8,166 nucleotides of DNA from Planctomycetota bacterium. Lineage in GTDB: Bacteria > Planctomycetota > Brocadiia > Brocadiales > Bathyanammoxibiaceae. The first letter of the stretch is position 1. Each line of letters opens with the position of its first letter. Both the position numbers and the translations under genes were made by a program. The notes under the pieces are model-generated. The model made no database searches. It was not told where the DNA came from and was given only the letters and a program-made list of their open reading frames with translations. Location: contig JAUXLO010000079.1 of assembly GCA_030623665.1 (NCBI GenBank), positions 1 to 8,166 of the forward strand. The letters run 5' to 3'. Below are positions 1 to 6,235 of this stretch, piece after piece.

Positions 1-128
1 ACTACGCCACCGAATCGTAGGTGCAGTTGCTCCTGGGTGCTTACTACGTTTGACAGGATATTGCATCCGTCTTCTACTACTGCCGCAGAGGTCTCGTCGC
101 AAGAGGTTTCTATGCCGAGTATCAACAT
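1..128 (-). CDS. tsaD: tRNA N6-adenosine threonylcarbamoyltransferase TsaD, N-terminal part only (window edge)
   Basis: Only the first 42 codons are inside the window; the gene continues past base 1. The translation begins [20 protein letters not shown] and continues through an LSNVVSTQ stretch to RFGGV, which is the characteristic start of the TsaD/Gcp/Kae1 family (ASKHA fold, nucleotide-binding strand followed by GIETSCDET). In the family, TsaD works with TsaB and TsaE in the cytoplasm to transfer threonylcarbamoyl to A37 of tRNAs that read ANN codons. The ATG at 128-126 is chosen because it gives this conserved start. A second ATG at 135-133 is in another frame. The start lies 3 bases after the ctpA stop codon and has no clear Shine-Dalgarno sequence, so translation is probably coupled to ctpA. 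The family assignment is firm from the motif, but the rest of the gene cannot be judged. Confidence 0.93.
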   Translation of the reverse strand, partial: MLILGIETSCDETSAAVVEDGCNILSNVVSTQEQLHLRFGGV

Positions 129-131
129 TAC

Positions 132-1409
132 TCATAGGGTTGGATTGTTAAGCAGCTTAGAGAAAAGCCGTTGGTCTCCCCTGAGGATGTCCAGGGCTCG
201 CTGGAGTTGAATGTCTGCAAAGCCTTCTTCTTCAACAAATAAACCCTCTTTACCATTGTCTGTCTCGAAAGTGTTCGAGTTATTTAACAGGGAGAGATAT
301 TCATACAGGTCTTTTGTCTCTTCATCGTTGAGTTCAACGACGACATCCGGCTCTATGCCGATATCGTGGATCAACTTTCCAGAGGGTGTATAGTATTTGG
401 CCGTAGTGAGTTTTATGGCACTGTACCCGTCCTCAACCGGCACCAGGCTCTGTACCGAGCCCTTTCCAAACGTCTTTGTGCCTACGAGCAACCCGCGTTT
501 GTTGTCCCTTATGGCCCCGGCCACAATTTCAGCCGCGCTGGCACTGCCGTTATTGACCAGTACAACAAGTTGAAAGTCCGGATAGGTTTCTAGCTTTTTT
601 GCACGGTAGATATGATTTTGTGACTTATCCTTGCCTTTTGTTGAGACTATAACGTTTTTCTCGAGGAACTTGTCTGAAACGTCGACAGCTGTGTTTAAGA
701 GGCCACCCGGGTTAAACCTCAGGTCAAGGACAAGTGCCTCCATACCCTCTTGCAAGAGGCCTTCGACGGCCGTGTCCAGCGCTCCGGTGGTATTTTCTTG
801 AAAGCTGCTGATGGCCAGATAAGCTATCTTTTTGTCATCATCCAGCATCCTAACACCCCTTACGCTTTTTAGTTGGACCAGGCCTCTCTCGATGACGATG
901 TCTGTAGGTTCTGTTTCTCCGGGATGCAGGACGCTAATGGTCACTTCGGTGCCGGGTGCCCCTCTGAGTCTTTTTATGGCCTCCCTGAGGCTAATCCTTT
1001 CTGCAGACTCACCGTCAATGTTTATAATTTTATCACCCGCCATTACCCCCGCCTTAAATGCAGGAGAGCCCAACATAGGTGTGATGACGGTGAGGATGCC
1101 GTCCCGTAGTATGACCTCAATGCCCAGCCCGGTGAATTCTCCCTCCGTTTCTATCCTGAGGTCCTCCATTTGATCGGGAGTTATGTATTGGCTATAGGGG
1201 TCCAGTTCTTGCAGCATTCCGCTATATGCGCCAGCAAGAAGGTCGGCGAGCTCCACCTCGTCTACGTATTTTTCCTTGATAAGTCTTATTACCTTTACGA
1301 GTTCCTCGTAATTCTTGTAATAGTCCGTCTGTTCCTCTGCTGGCAGGGAGCGGTTGAGGATTATAAGTAAGGAAAGGATTATAAGCAGGTATTTTGATAG
1401 ATGTAACAT
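132..1409 (-). CDS. ctpA: C-terminal processing peptidase, S41 family (CtpA/Prc type) with PDZ domain
   Basis: Predicted 425-residue secreted or membrane-anchored serine protease. Known members trim or degrade proteins from their C-terminus in the periplasm or cell envelope. The start at 1409 gives a short basic N-terminus, a hydrophobic stretch at about residues 7-18 and then LPAEE, a plausible signal peptide with cleavage after Ala24 or a short anchor. The frame is open upstream to 1514, but that part overlaps the transketolase gene and has no signal-like sequence, so it was not used. A PDZ domain covers roughly residues 88-180 (FTGLGIEV, then SPAFKAGVMAGDKI). The S41 catalytic domain follows, with Ser291 in GSASAAEIVAG, Lys316 in GKGSVQ and Gln320. 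The 25-residue Ser-Lys spacing matches the family. The start is 7 bases after the preceding stop, with a weak AGGA about 12 bases upstream. The length is typical of CtpA-type members; it is shorter than E. coli Prc. The substrate cannot be read from the sequence. Confidence 0.94.
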   Translation of the reverse strand: MLHLSKYLLIILSLLIILNRSLPAEEQTDYYKNYEELVKVIRLIKEKYVDEVELADLLAGAYSGMLQELDPYSQYITPDQMEDLRIETEGEFTGLGIEVILRDGILTVITPMLGSPAFKAGVMAGDKIINIDGESAERISLREAIKRLRGAPGTEVTISVLHPGETEPTDIVIERGLVQLKSVRGVRMLDDDKKIAYLAISSFQENTTGALDTAVEGLLQEGMEALVLDLRFNPGGLLNTAVDVSDKFLEKNVIVSTKGKDKSQNHIYRAKKLETYPDFQLVVLVNNGSASAAEIVAGAIRDNKRGLLVGTKTFGKGSVQSLVPVEDGYSAIKLTTAKYYTPSGKLIHDIGIEPDVVVELNDEETKDLYEYLSLLNNSNTFETDNGKEGLFVEEEGFADIQLQRALDILRGDQRLFSKLLNNPTL

Positions 1410-1416
1410 GGGTTTG

Positions 1417-2373
1417 TTATTTCCTATTGTATGCGCCGAGGGCGGCTGTAGCGATATCATCGGCGGTAAGGCGATATTCCTTGAAAAGCGTGGAGGGGTC
1501 ACCGGATTCTCCAAAGCGGTTGTCTATGCCTATCATCTCCATGGGGACGGGGCATTCCTTTGCAAGCACCATGGCTACCGCGCTGCCCATGCCACCGTCC
1601 AGGACGTGCTGTTCGGCGGTTACTACGGCACCGGTTTCCCCTGCTACCCTGGTGAGGGTCTCACGGTCAATGGGTTTTATGGTGTGGAGGTCCACGACGG
1701 AGGCCTCGACACCCCTGACGGAGAGTATCTCTGCCGCTTTGAGGGCCCCTGCCACCATCATCCCGCAGGCAATAATGGCCACGTCTCTGCCTTCGCGCAG
1801 GGTAACTGCCTTGCCGATGGAGAAGCTGTCCTGCTCCTCTGTTATGACGGGTACGGCTGCCCTGCCCAGTCTTATATAGACCGGGCCGTCGAGATGGTAT
1901 GCGGCTATTATTGCCTTCTTTGCCTCAACTGCGTCACATGGGACGATGACCGTCATTGTGGAAATAGCTCTCATTAGTGCGAAGTCTTCTATGGACTGGT
2001 GAGAGCATCCGTCTGCACCCACGGCAACCCCACCATGAGTGGCAACTATCTTTACGTTCAGGCCGCTGTGACAGATGGTGTTGCGAATCTGTTCCCAGGC
2101 GCGGCCGGTTGCAAAGATGCTGAAGGTGCTGACGAACGGCACCTTCCCACAGGTGGCAAGCCCTGCGGCGGTGTTCATCATGTTGGCCTCTGCAATGCCC
2201 ATGTCGAAGAATCTGTCTGGGAATACTTTGCCAAATTTGGCCGTGGTTGTAGATTTTGCCAGGTCTGCATCCAGCACCACTATTTCTGTGTGGACCTTTC
2301 CCAGCTCCAGCAGGGCCTCTCCGTACGCCGCGCGGGTTGAAACCATCTTCGTAGTGTCTGTCTTTATGGGCAT
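1417..2373 (-). CDS. Transketolase, C-terminal subunit (pyrimidine-binding plus C-terminal domains)
   Basis: A 318-residue protein matching the second half of a transketolase, a form in which the enzyme is encoded by two adjacent genes. With its partner it would transfer two-carbon ketol units between sugar phosphates in the non-oxidative pentose phosphate pathway or the Calvin cycle, using thiamine diphosphate. The pyrimidine-binding domain occupies about residues 10-175. It begins STRAAYGEALLELG and contains GIAEANM, where Glu62 is the expected cofactor-activating glutamate, FSIFATGRAWEQIR, and the GADGCSHQ loop. The C-terminal domain follows (about 190-318: VVDLHTIKPID, then TAEQHVLDGGMGSAV). 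The start at 2373 lies 10 bases past the stop of the N-terminal subunit with only a weak GACGGA upstream; Met11 is a possible alternative start. DXS and 2-oxoacid dehydrogenase beta subunits share this fold, but the neighbouring N-terminal subunit makes transketolase the best call. Confidence 0.94.
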   Translation of the reverse strand: MPIKTDTTKMVSTRAAYGEALLELGKVHTEIVVLDADLAKSTTTAKFGKVFPDRFFDMGIAEANMMNTAAGLATCGKVPFVSTFSIFATGRAWEQIRNTICHSGLNVKIVATHGGVAVGADGCSHQSIEDFALMRAISTMTVIVPCDAVEAKKAIIAAYHLDGPVYIRLGRAAVPVITEEQDSFSIGKAVTLREGRDVAIIACGMMVAGALKAAEILSVRGVEASVVDLHTIKPIDRETLTRVAGETGAVVTAEQHVLDGGMGSAVAMVLAKECPVPMEMIGIDNRFGESGDPSTLFKEYRLTADDIATAALGAYNRK

Positions 2374-2383
2374 GTATCCGTCT

Positions 2384-3202
2384 CTATGCTAATTCAGCCA
2401 AGGCCTTTTCTGTCTGTTCCTCGTTTGGCGCCTTTCCGTGCCAGTCTACCTCGCCTTCCATGAATGATACGCCTTTGCCCTTAATGGTCTTTGCAATAAT
2501 CACGGTGGGTTTACCTTCCAGGGTTTCCGCCTTGTCATATGCTTGGAGATTTTTCCCCATATCGTGTCCGTCTATCTGTATAGCATTCCAGCCGAACGCC
2601 AGCCACTTATCGGGTATAGGAAGCGGTGACATGACGGTATTGATAGGACCGTCTATCTGGAGACCATTATTATCGACTATTGCGCAGAGGTTGTCCAGAC
2701 CGTAGTGGCTGGCAGCCATGGCTGCTTCCCAGACCTGGCCCTCCTCTATCTCTCCATCACCTAACATGACGTATACTCTATAGTCCTTTTTATCTATCTT
2801 GGCTGCAAGGGCCATACCCAGCCCGACCGAGAGGCCCTGGCCCAATGAACCGCTGGATATCTCTACTCCGGGGGTTAGCTGCATGTCGGGATGGCCCTGG
2901 AGTCGGCTGCCGAATTGTCTCAAGGTGTCCAGTTCACTTACCGGAAAATAACCCGTCTCGGCCAGCGTAGCATACAGTGCGGGGCAGGAGTGGCCCTTTG
3001 ACAATACAAATCTGTCTCTATCGGGCCAATCAGGGTTTTTGGGGTTATGTCTAAGCTTACCATAATACAGTGCCACTATAAGGTCTGTGGCTGAGAGAGA
3101 GCCCCCAGGATGACCGGAGCCGGCCCGGCCGAGCATGCGGATTATGTGTCTTCTGATCTGCTTGGCCTTATCCTCAAGTACTTCAATACTTGGCCTCTTC
3201 AA
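2384..3202 (-). CDS. Transketolase, N-terminal subunit (thiamine diphosphate-binding), TTG start
   Basis: A 272-residue protein equal to the first domain of a full-length transketolase. It carries GSGHPGG (His31), LSKGH (His71), GHPD (His104) and SGSLGQGL. The thiamine diphosphate/metal motif runs from GDGEIEEGQ (Asp149) to DNNGLQIDG (Asn179); the 30-residue spacing between the metal ligands is the same as in classical transketolases. The frame ends at a TAG 10 bases before the C-terminal subunit, so the two should be translated together and form the active heteromer. The only initiator in the open frame that keeps the conserved N-terminus is TTG at 3202-3200; an in-frame TAA lies just upstream (3211-3209). 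An AGGAG (3217-3213) sits 10 bases before the TTG and supports this start. No ATG precedes Met23. The physiological pathway (pentose phosphate, pentose supply or carbon fixation) cannot be decided from this window. Confidence 0.95.
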   Translation of the reverse strand: MKRPSIEVLEDKAKQIRRHIIRMLGRAGSGHPGGSLSATDLIVALYYGKLRHNPKNPDWPDRDRFVLSKGHSCPALYATLAETGYFPVSELDTLRQFGSRLQGHPDMQLTPGVEISSGSLGQGLSVGLGMALAAKIDKKDYRVYVMLGDGEIEEGQVWEAAMAASHYGLDNLCAIVDNNGLQIDGPINTVMSPLPIPDKWLAFGWNAIQIDGHDMGKNLQAYDKAETLEGKPTVIIAKTIKGKGVSFMEGEVDWHGKAPNEEQTEKALAELA

Positions 3203-3212
3203 TAAGGATTAT

Positions 3213-3217
3213 CTCCT
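3213..3217 (-). promoter_or_regulatory. Shine-Dalgarno sequence that fixes the TTG start of the transketolase N-subunit
   Basis: AGGAG on the minus strand, 10 bases before the TTG codon at 3202. It is the strongest ribosome-binding sequence near this gene and the main reason for accepting a TTG start, since no ATG or GTG exists between the in-frame stop at 3211-3209 and the conserved region. Confidence 0.6.
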
Positions 3218-3245
3218 GTCTATTGGGTGCAGAAAACCTGTGAAC

Positions 3246-3281
3246 GGGTTTGTTATGATAAACCCCTGAGGCAAGGGCTTT
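3246..3281 (-). promoter_or_regulatory. Two mutually exclusive hairpins between tRNA-Phe and the transketolase genes
   Basis: This lies within the 119-base gap (3203-3321) between the tRNA and the TTG start. In the minus-strand RNA, AAAGCCCU (3281-3274) can pair with AGGGGUUU (3267-3260) across a 6-base loop, with one mismatch in 8. The same second arm can instead pair with AAACCC (3251-3246) across an 8-base loop (6 perfect pairs). The arms overlap, so only one hairpin can form at a time, as in attenuators. A smaller stem, GTAAG/CTTAC (3297-3293 with 3287-3283), lies just upstream. No T-run follows either hairpin, so a standard intrinsic terminator is not supported. The structure could be an RNA-processing or stability element, or chance. 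The pairing is seen directly; the function is a guess. Confidence 0.3.
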
Positions 3282-3321
3282 AGTAAGAAGTCCTTACCCC
3301 TTTCCTTAGGGCCAGTGCCTG

Positions 3322-3394
3322 TGGGCAGAGGCGGGGTCGAACCGCCGACACCGGGATTTTCAGTCCCGTGCTCTACCAACTGAGCTATCTGCCC
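3322..3394 (-). tRNA. tRNA-Phe, anticodon GAA
   Basis: A complete 73-base cloverleaf reads on the minus strand from 3394. The acceptor stem GGGCAGA/TCTGCCC has 7 perfect pairs with discriminator A at 3322. The D arm is GCTC, AGTTGGTA, GAGC. The anticodon stem CGGGA/TCCCG encloses the loop CTGAAAA with anticodon GAA at 3361-3359. The variable loop is GTGTC. The T arm GGCGG/CCGCC encloses TTCGACC. Every stem is fully paired. The 3' CCA is not encoded (CAG follows the discriminator base), so it must be added by nucleotidyltransferase. The gene begins 13 bases after the ribF stop and sits downstream of a perfect consensus promoter inside ribF. Confidence 0.98.
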
Positions 3395-3407
3395 TATATA
3401 TATAAGC

Positions 3408-4373
3408 TTACGTACGCATTATAGGAGGCGGGTCTTGCCTTGTCAAGGTCTTTTTGCCCAGCCTCCGTTGCACCTCTTTTTTGTCCTTGTCCATCTGTGC
3501 ACGGAGCGCATCAGCACTCTTGAATCTTATCTCGTCCCTTAGCTTGAAGAGGAATCCGACCTCTAAGTCCTTACCGTACAGAGATTGATCAAAATCGATT
3601 ATATATACCTCTACCACTTCCTCTGCTTCCTCTGCCTCGAAGGTGGGTCTGGTGCCGATACTGGTAAGGGATAAGAAATCCCTTCCATCTAATTTTACTA
3701 TGCTTGCGTATACGCCATTAGGTGGTCTTATTTCGTGGTGGAGGTCCAGGTTTGCCGTGGGGAAGCCCAGTCTTGCGCCCCTGCCGCTGCCCTCCACTAC
3801 TGTGCCCATGAGCGTTACGGACCTGCCAAGCATGCTCTTTGCCTTCTCAAGGTCTCCTTGAAGTATGGATTCCTTAACGAGGGTGCTGCTGATTGTTTCG
3901 TCACCATGTTTGACCGCCGGGCATGAGCGTATCTCAAACCCGTATTTTTTTGAGAGGGCGGACGCCAGAGTGAAATCTCCCTTACGGTCCTTGCCGAAGG
4001 CGAAGTTAGGGCCCATTACCCAGCCCTTGGCACCCAGAGATTCTGATATTATCCCCTTGACAAAATGTTCAGCACTCATTTCAGACACTTCGCCAAAGTC
4101 AAGGATGATGGCCAGACTTACATCCAGGCGCTGGAAGAGCAGCAATCTGTGCTCCAGTGAAGTAATGAAACTCGGCGCGCTGCCGCTCAGCACGTTTCTT
4201 GGATGGGCGGCGAAGGTGAGTACGATTGATTCACCCTGCATTTCTCTGGCCCAGTTCACCGTTTCATTAATTACCGCCTGATGGCCGCGATGTACGCCAT
4301 CAAAACCACCGATTGTGATGACGGGCCGGGTGGGCTTCTTAGGCAGTTCCTTTATTCCACACAGGGTCTTCAT
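3408..4373 (-). CDS. ribF: Bifunctional FAD synthetase / riboflavin kinase RibF
   Basis: A 321-residue cytoplasmic enzyme that phosphorylates riboflavin to FMN and adenylylates FMN to FAD. The N-terminal adenylyltransferase domain (about 16-180) has GGFDGVHRGHQ (residues 22-32, the HxGH-type nucleotide-binding motif), TFAAHPR, GPNFAFGKDRKGDF and ISSTLVKESI. The riboflavin kinase domain (about 185-305) has GRGARLGFPTANL (Thr206, Asn208), NGVY, SIGTRPTF and VEVYIIDF, with Glu255 at the expected catalytic position. The length is typical. The ATG directly follows the TAG of the upstream foldase gene with no intervening base and no well-placed Shine-Dalgarno sequence (GGAAGG is 17 bases away), so translation is probably coupled. 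The last 16 or so residues, ending PPPIMRT, extend past the kinase domain and coincide with the embedded tRNA promoter. Confidence 0.97.
   Translation of the reverse strand: MKTLCGIKELPKKPTRPVITIGGFDGVHRGHQAVINETVNWAREMQGESIVLTFAAHPRNVLSGSAPSFITSLEHRLLLFQRLDVSLAIILDFGEVSEMSAEHFVKGIISESLGAKGWVMGPNFAFGKDRKGDFTLASALSKKYGFEIRSCPAVKHGDETISSTLVKESILQGDLEKAKSMLGRSVTLMGTVVEGSGRGARLGFPTANLDLHHEIRPPNGVYASIVKLDGRDFLSLTSIGTRPTFEAEEAEEVVEVYIIDFDQSLYGKDLEVGFLFKLRDEIRFKSADALRAQMDKDKKEVQRRLGKKTLTRQDPPPIMRT
3418..3446 (-). promoter_or_regulatory. Perfect consensus sigma70 promoter inside the 3' end of ribF, reading into tRNA-Phe
   Basis: On the minus strand TTGACA (3446-3441) is followed by exactly 17 bases and then TATAAT (3423-3418), so all 12 consensus bases and the optimal spacing are present. 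The expected start is near 3411, giving a leader of about 17 bases before the tRNA 5' end at 3394. The bases after the -10 box (GCGTACG) are GC-rich, as in discriminators of stringently controlled stable-RNA promoters. The promoter is embedded in coding sequence: TTG ACA encodes Leu-Thr and CCT ATA ATG encodes Pro-Ile-Met in the RibF tail. The position relative to the tRNA makes it the likely tRNA promoter, and it may also feed the transketolase-ctpA-tsaD genes. Confidence 0.8.
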
Positions 4374-6035
4374 CTATTTGGTTAATTTTGCCTTCCTTTT
4401 GAGACCTTCGCTCCAGTGGTGGATGAAGTCTTGTTGTTTTTCTAACAGGTATTTTTGCGCCAATTTGCCCTTGTCCTCTTCGAATTTCTTTTGGTCTGCT
4501 TCCTTCTTTTCGGTAAGCCTTATGATATAGACGGCCTTTTTCCCTGTCTCTTCAGTGACCACATCCAGCTCGCCCTCTCTGAGTTTGGAGGCGCTTCTTG
4601 CCACGTTGGGGGCATTGGCCTCGAGCGCTTTTATGTATCGATAGGGTCTATCGTTTATCATTTCTGGTCTTTTAAAGAACTCCGTTTCCTTCTTTGCAAA
4701 GTTGGCTCCTTCACATTCGTCATTTAGAGATTTAAGGCCGTCCTCGAAAGAGGTCTGTTTTGTCTTTTCTATAAACCGCTGGGCCAGCTCCTTGGCCCTT
4801 GCAAGGGCCTTTTCTTCCTTCAGGTCTTTAACCACCTTCTCTCGGATTGTTTGTAGCGGCGGCGCAGACGGTTCTTTTATGGAGATTACCTGGAAGGTAA
4901 ACTTGCCCGCGGGCGCATCAAGCGGTGGGCTGGGGTCGTAGTTCTCTCTTTCAAAGAATTTGGAATACACAGCTTCGTCTGCATCCCTTATGACGTTTCT
5001 GGCCTCTTCCCGGGTGAAATAATCGCTTTCCTTATAGAAGATGCCCACGTCTCCGCCGATATCTGCGAAACTTATCTGCTCAGTCCGTCCAAGGCGTTCG
5101 TAGATCCTCTCATCCGCATTGTTTATGAGTTCGTTGACCAGTTGCTTTGCCTTTTCTCTTTCAATGGTTTTCTGTATCTCGTTTTTAACCTCCTCGAATG
5201 GTTTGTGTTGTGGAGGTTGGGACTCTTTGGTCTCGTCGCCCTTGGGTGTTTCTGCTTTTTTGTATTTTTTGTCCTTATTTTCCTCGTAGTAGGTCTGCAT
5301 CTCGTCTTCTGTTGCCGTGACCTTTTTTTTCACATCCCTGTAACGTGCCATTAGATATTCTATTTTTATTTTTTCCGCTTCCTTATATCCCGGTATGCCT
5401 TTTGACGGGTCAGGAAAACTGTCTTTATGTGTGTTGTAGAAAGAAGTGATCTCCTCGTCCGTCACGCTGACGTTTTTTGCCAGGTCGAGGGCTCTGATGG
5501 CCACAAATTCAACCTTTACCTCTTCATTCTCTATTGCGTATCTCTCCCGCACCTCACTATTTGGGATCTTGACGCTGCCGGAGATTAGGACGTGCATCTT
5601 CTCTATAAGCAGTGCCTCCTTGTAGGTTCTCAGGAGTTGTTCTTCTGTTACCATGTAGTCCTGGCATAAGAGCCTGAGTATCTGGTTCGGCGGCATGCCG
5701 GCACGGCCTAACATGGTGACGCCTAAGGTCTTAATTCTTTCTATTATCTCGTCGTTAGAGACCGCAATTCCCATCCGCTCGGCCTCTTTAACCAATGCTA
5801 ACTGCTCCCAGACCAATTTACCGAGCGGCAGGTCTTGCTGTTGTAGAAAGACCCTGTGCCAGCGTACCATCGCATCGTTAAACTCTTCCGCCGAAATCTT
5901 TTCTCCCATTATGGTACCTATTGGCTTCTTGGGTATTAGATAGCTTGCGGAATATCCTATCCCCCACGCCGCCATAGCAAAGACCATGACGATGTACATC
6001 TTCTTCTTATGTCTTCTCATCCAATTAAGTGCCAT
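4374..6035 (-). CDS. Membrane-anchored SurA/PpiD-like folding factor (parvulin-related, divergent)
   Basis: A 553-residue protein with a short basic N-terminus (RRHKKK), one membrane helix at about residues 13-34 and a long, highly charged, lysine- and glutamate-rich body that should face the periplasm. The start of the body (IGTIMGEKISAEEFNDAM, then a helical region to about 165) resembles the SurA/PpiD N-terminal chaperone domain. The rest has parvulin-like pieces: GGDVGIF near 327-333, and GKFTFQVISIKEP and AVYIIRLTEKKEAD near 377-389 and 501-514. No complete parvulin domain is obvious, so isomerase activity is uncertain and a holdase or chaperone role is equally possible. A GAAAGG ribosome-binding sequence precedes the ATG by about 6 bases, and a good promoter lies upstream, making this the first gene of the minus-strand run. 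Secreted outer-membrane protein folding is the likely context, inferred from the family only. Confidence 0.8.
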   Translation of the reverse strand: MALNWMRRHKKKMYIVMVFAMAAWGIGYSASYLIPKKPIGTIMGEKISAEEFNDAMVRWHRVFLQQQDLPLGKLVWEQLALVKEAERMGIAVSNDEIIERIKTLGVTMLGRAGMPPNQILRLLCQDYMVTEEQLLRTYKEALLIEKMHVLISGSVKIPNSEVRERYAIENEEVKVEFVAIRALDLAKNVSVTDEEITSFYNTHKDSFPDPSKGIPGYKEAEKIKIEYLMARYRDVKKKVTATEDEMQTYYEENKDKKYKKAETPKGDETKESQPPQHKPFEEVKNEIQKTIEREKAKQLVNELINNADERIYERLGRTEQISFADIGGDVGIFYKESDYFTREEARNVIRDADEAVYSKFFERENYDPSPPLDAPAGKFTFQVISIKEPSAPPLQTIREKVVKDLKEEKALARAKELAQRFIEKTKQTSFEDGLKSLNDECEGANFAKKETEFFKRPEMINDRPYRYIKALEANAPNVARSASKLREGELDVVTEETGKKAVYIIRLTEKKEADQKKFEEDKGKLAQKYLLEKQQDFIHHWSEGLKRKAKLTK

Positions 6036-6097
6036 AGGATACCTTTCAGTGATATAAATTATTCTTGTTAACTGATTGTTTGAAGGGCTGAACCCCG

Positions 6098-6125
6098 ATT
6101 ATATATGATTTTGATACCCCATCAA
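6098..6125 (-). promoter_or_regulatory. Predicted sigma70 promoter for the foldase-ribF operon
   Basis: On the minus strand TTGATG (6125-6120, 4 of 6 consensus bases) is followed by 16 bases and a perfect TATAAT (6103-6098). Transcription would start near 6091, leaving an untranslated leader of about 55 bases before the ATG at 6035. It is the best promoter-like sequence on this strand in the divergent intergenic region. Confidence 0.6.
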
Positions 6126-6171
6126 CTGCTTTTTAGGTGGCATCGTAAGGCCGGATAAAGGAAAAAAGCCC

Positions 6172-6201
6172 TTGACACCGTTCATGTACTTCTATTATTA
6201 G
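6172..6201 (+). promoter_or_regulatory. Predicted sigma70 promoter for topA
   Basis: A perfect -35 box TTGACA lies at 6172-6177. The -10 box is less certain: TATTAG at 6196-6201 with 18-base spacing, or TATTAT at 6193-6198 with 15-base spacing. Transcription would start near 6205-6210, giving a leader of about 55-60 bases before the topA ATG at 6264. The -35 boxes of this promoter and of the opposite foldase promoter are about 46 bases apart. Confidence 0.55.
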
Positions 6202-6235
6202 GGTTCTTTATCAGGACAAGGGTGGCTACAAAGGT

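Noticed and set aside
50..55. TTGACA on the plus strand inside tsaD, with similar boxes at 2999 and 4057
   Set aside because: They are antisense to conserved genes, and no acceptable -10 box was found at the right distance for those examined (2999 and 4057).
1410..1514. N-terminal extension of the ctpA frame by 35 codons
   Set aside because: It overlaps the end of the transketolase C-subunit, would bury the signal peptide inside the protein, and has a proline-rich sequence unlike S41 proteases. The ATG at 1409 fits better.
1354..1977. Long plus-strand open frames opposite the transketolase C-subunit and ctpA start (up to 207 codons)
   Set aside because: They lie antisense to a clearly conserved gene, overlap another plus-strand frame, and show no domain-like or compositionally normal protein sequence.
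3398..3403. TATATA just before the tRNA as a -10 box
   Set aside because: Transcription would begin inside the mature tRNA. The TATAAT at 3423-3418 with its perfect -35 box is far better placed.
6154..6212. Inverted repeat GATAAAG / CTTTATC flanking the topA promoter
   Set aside because: Seven-base arms 45 bases apart are expected by chance in a region of this size.
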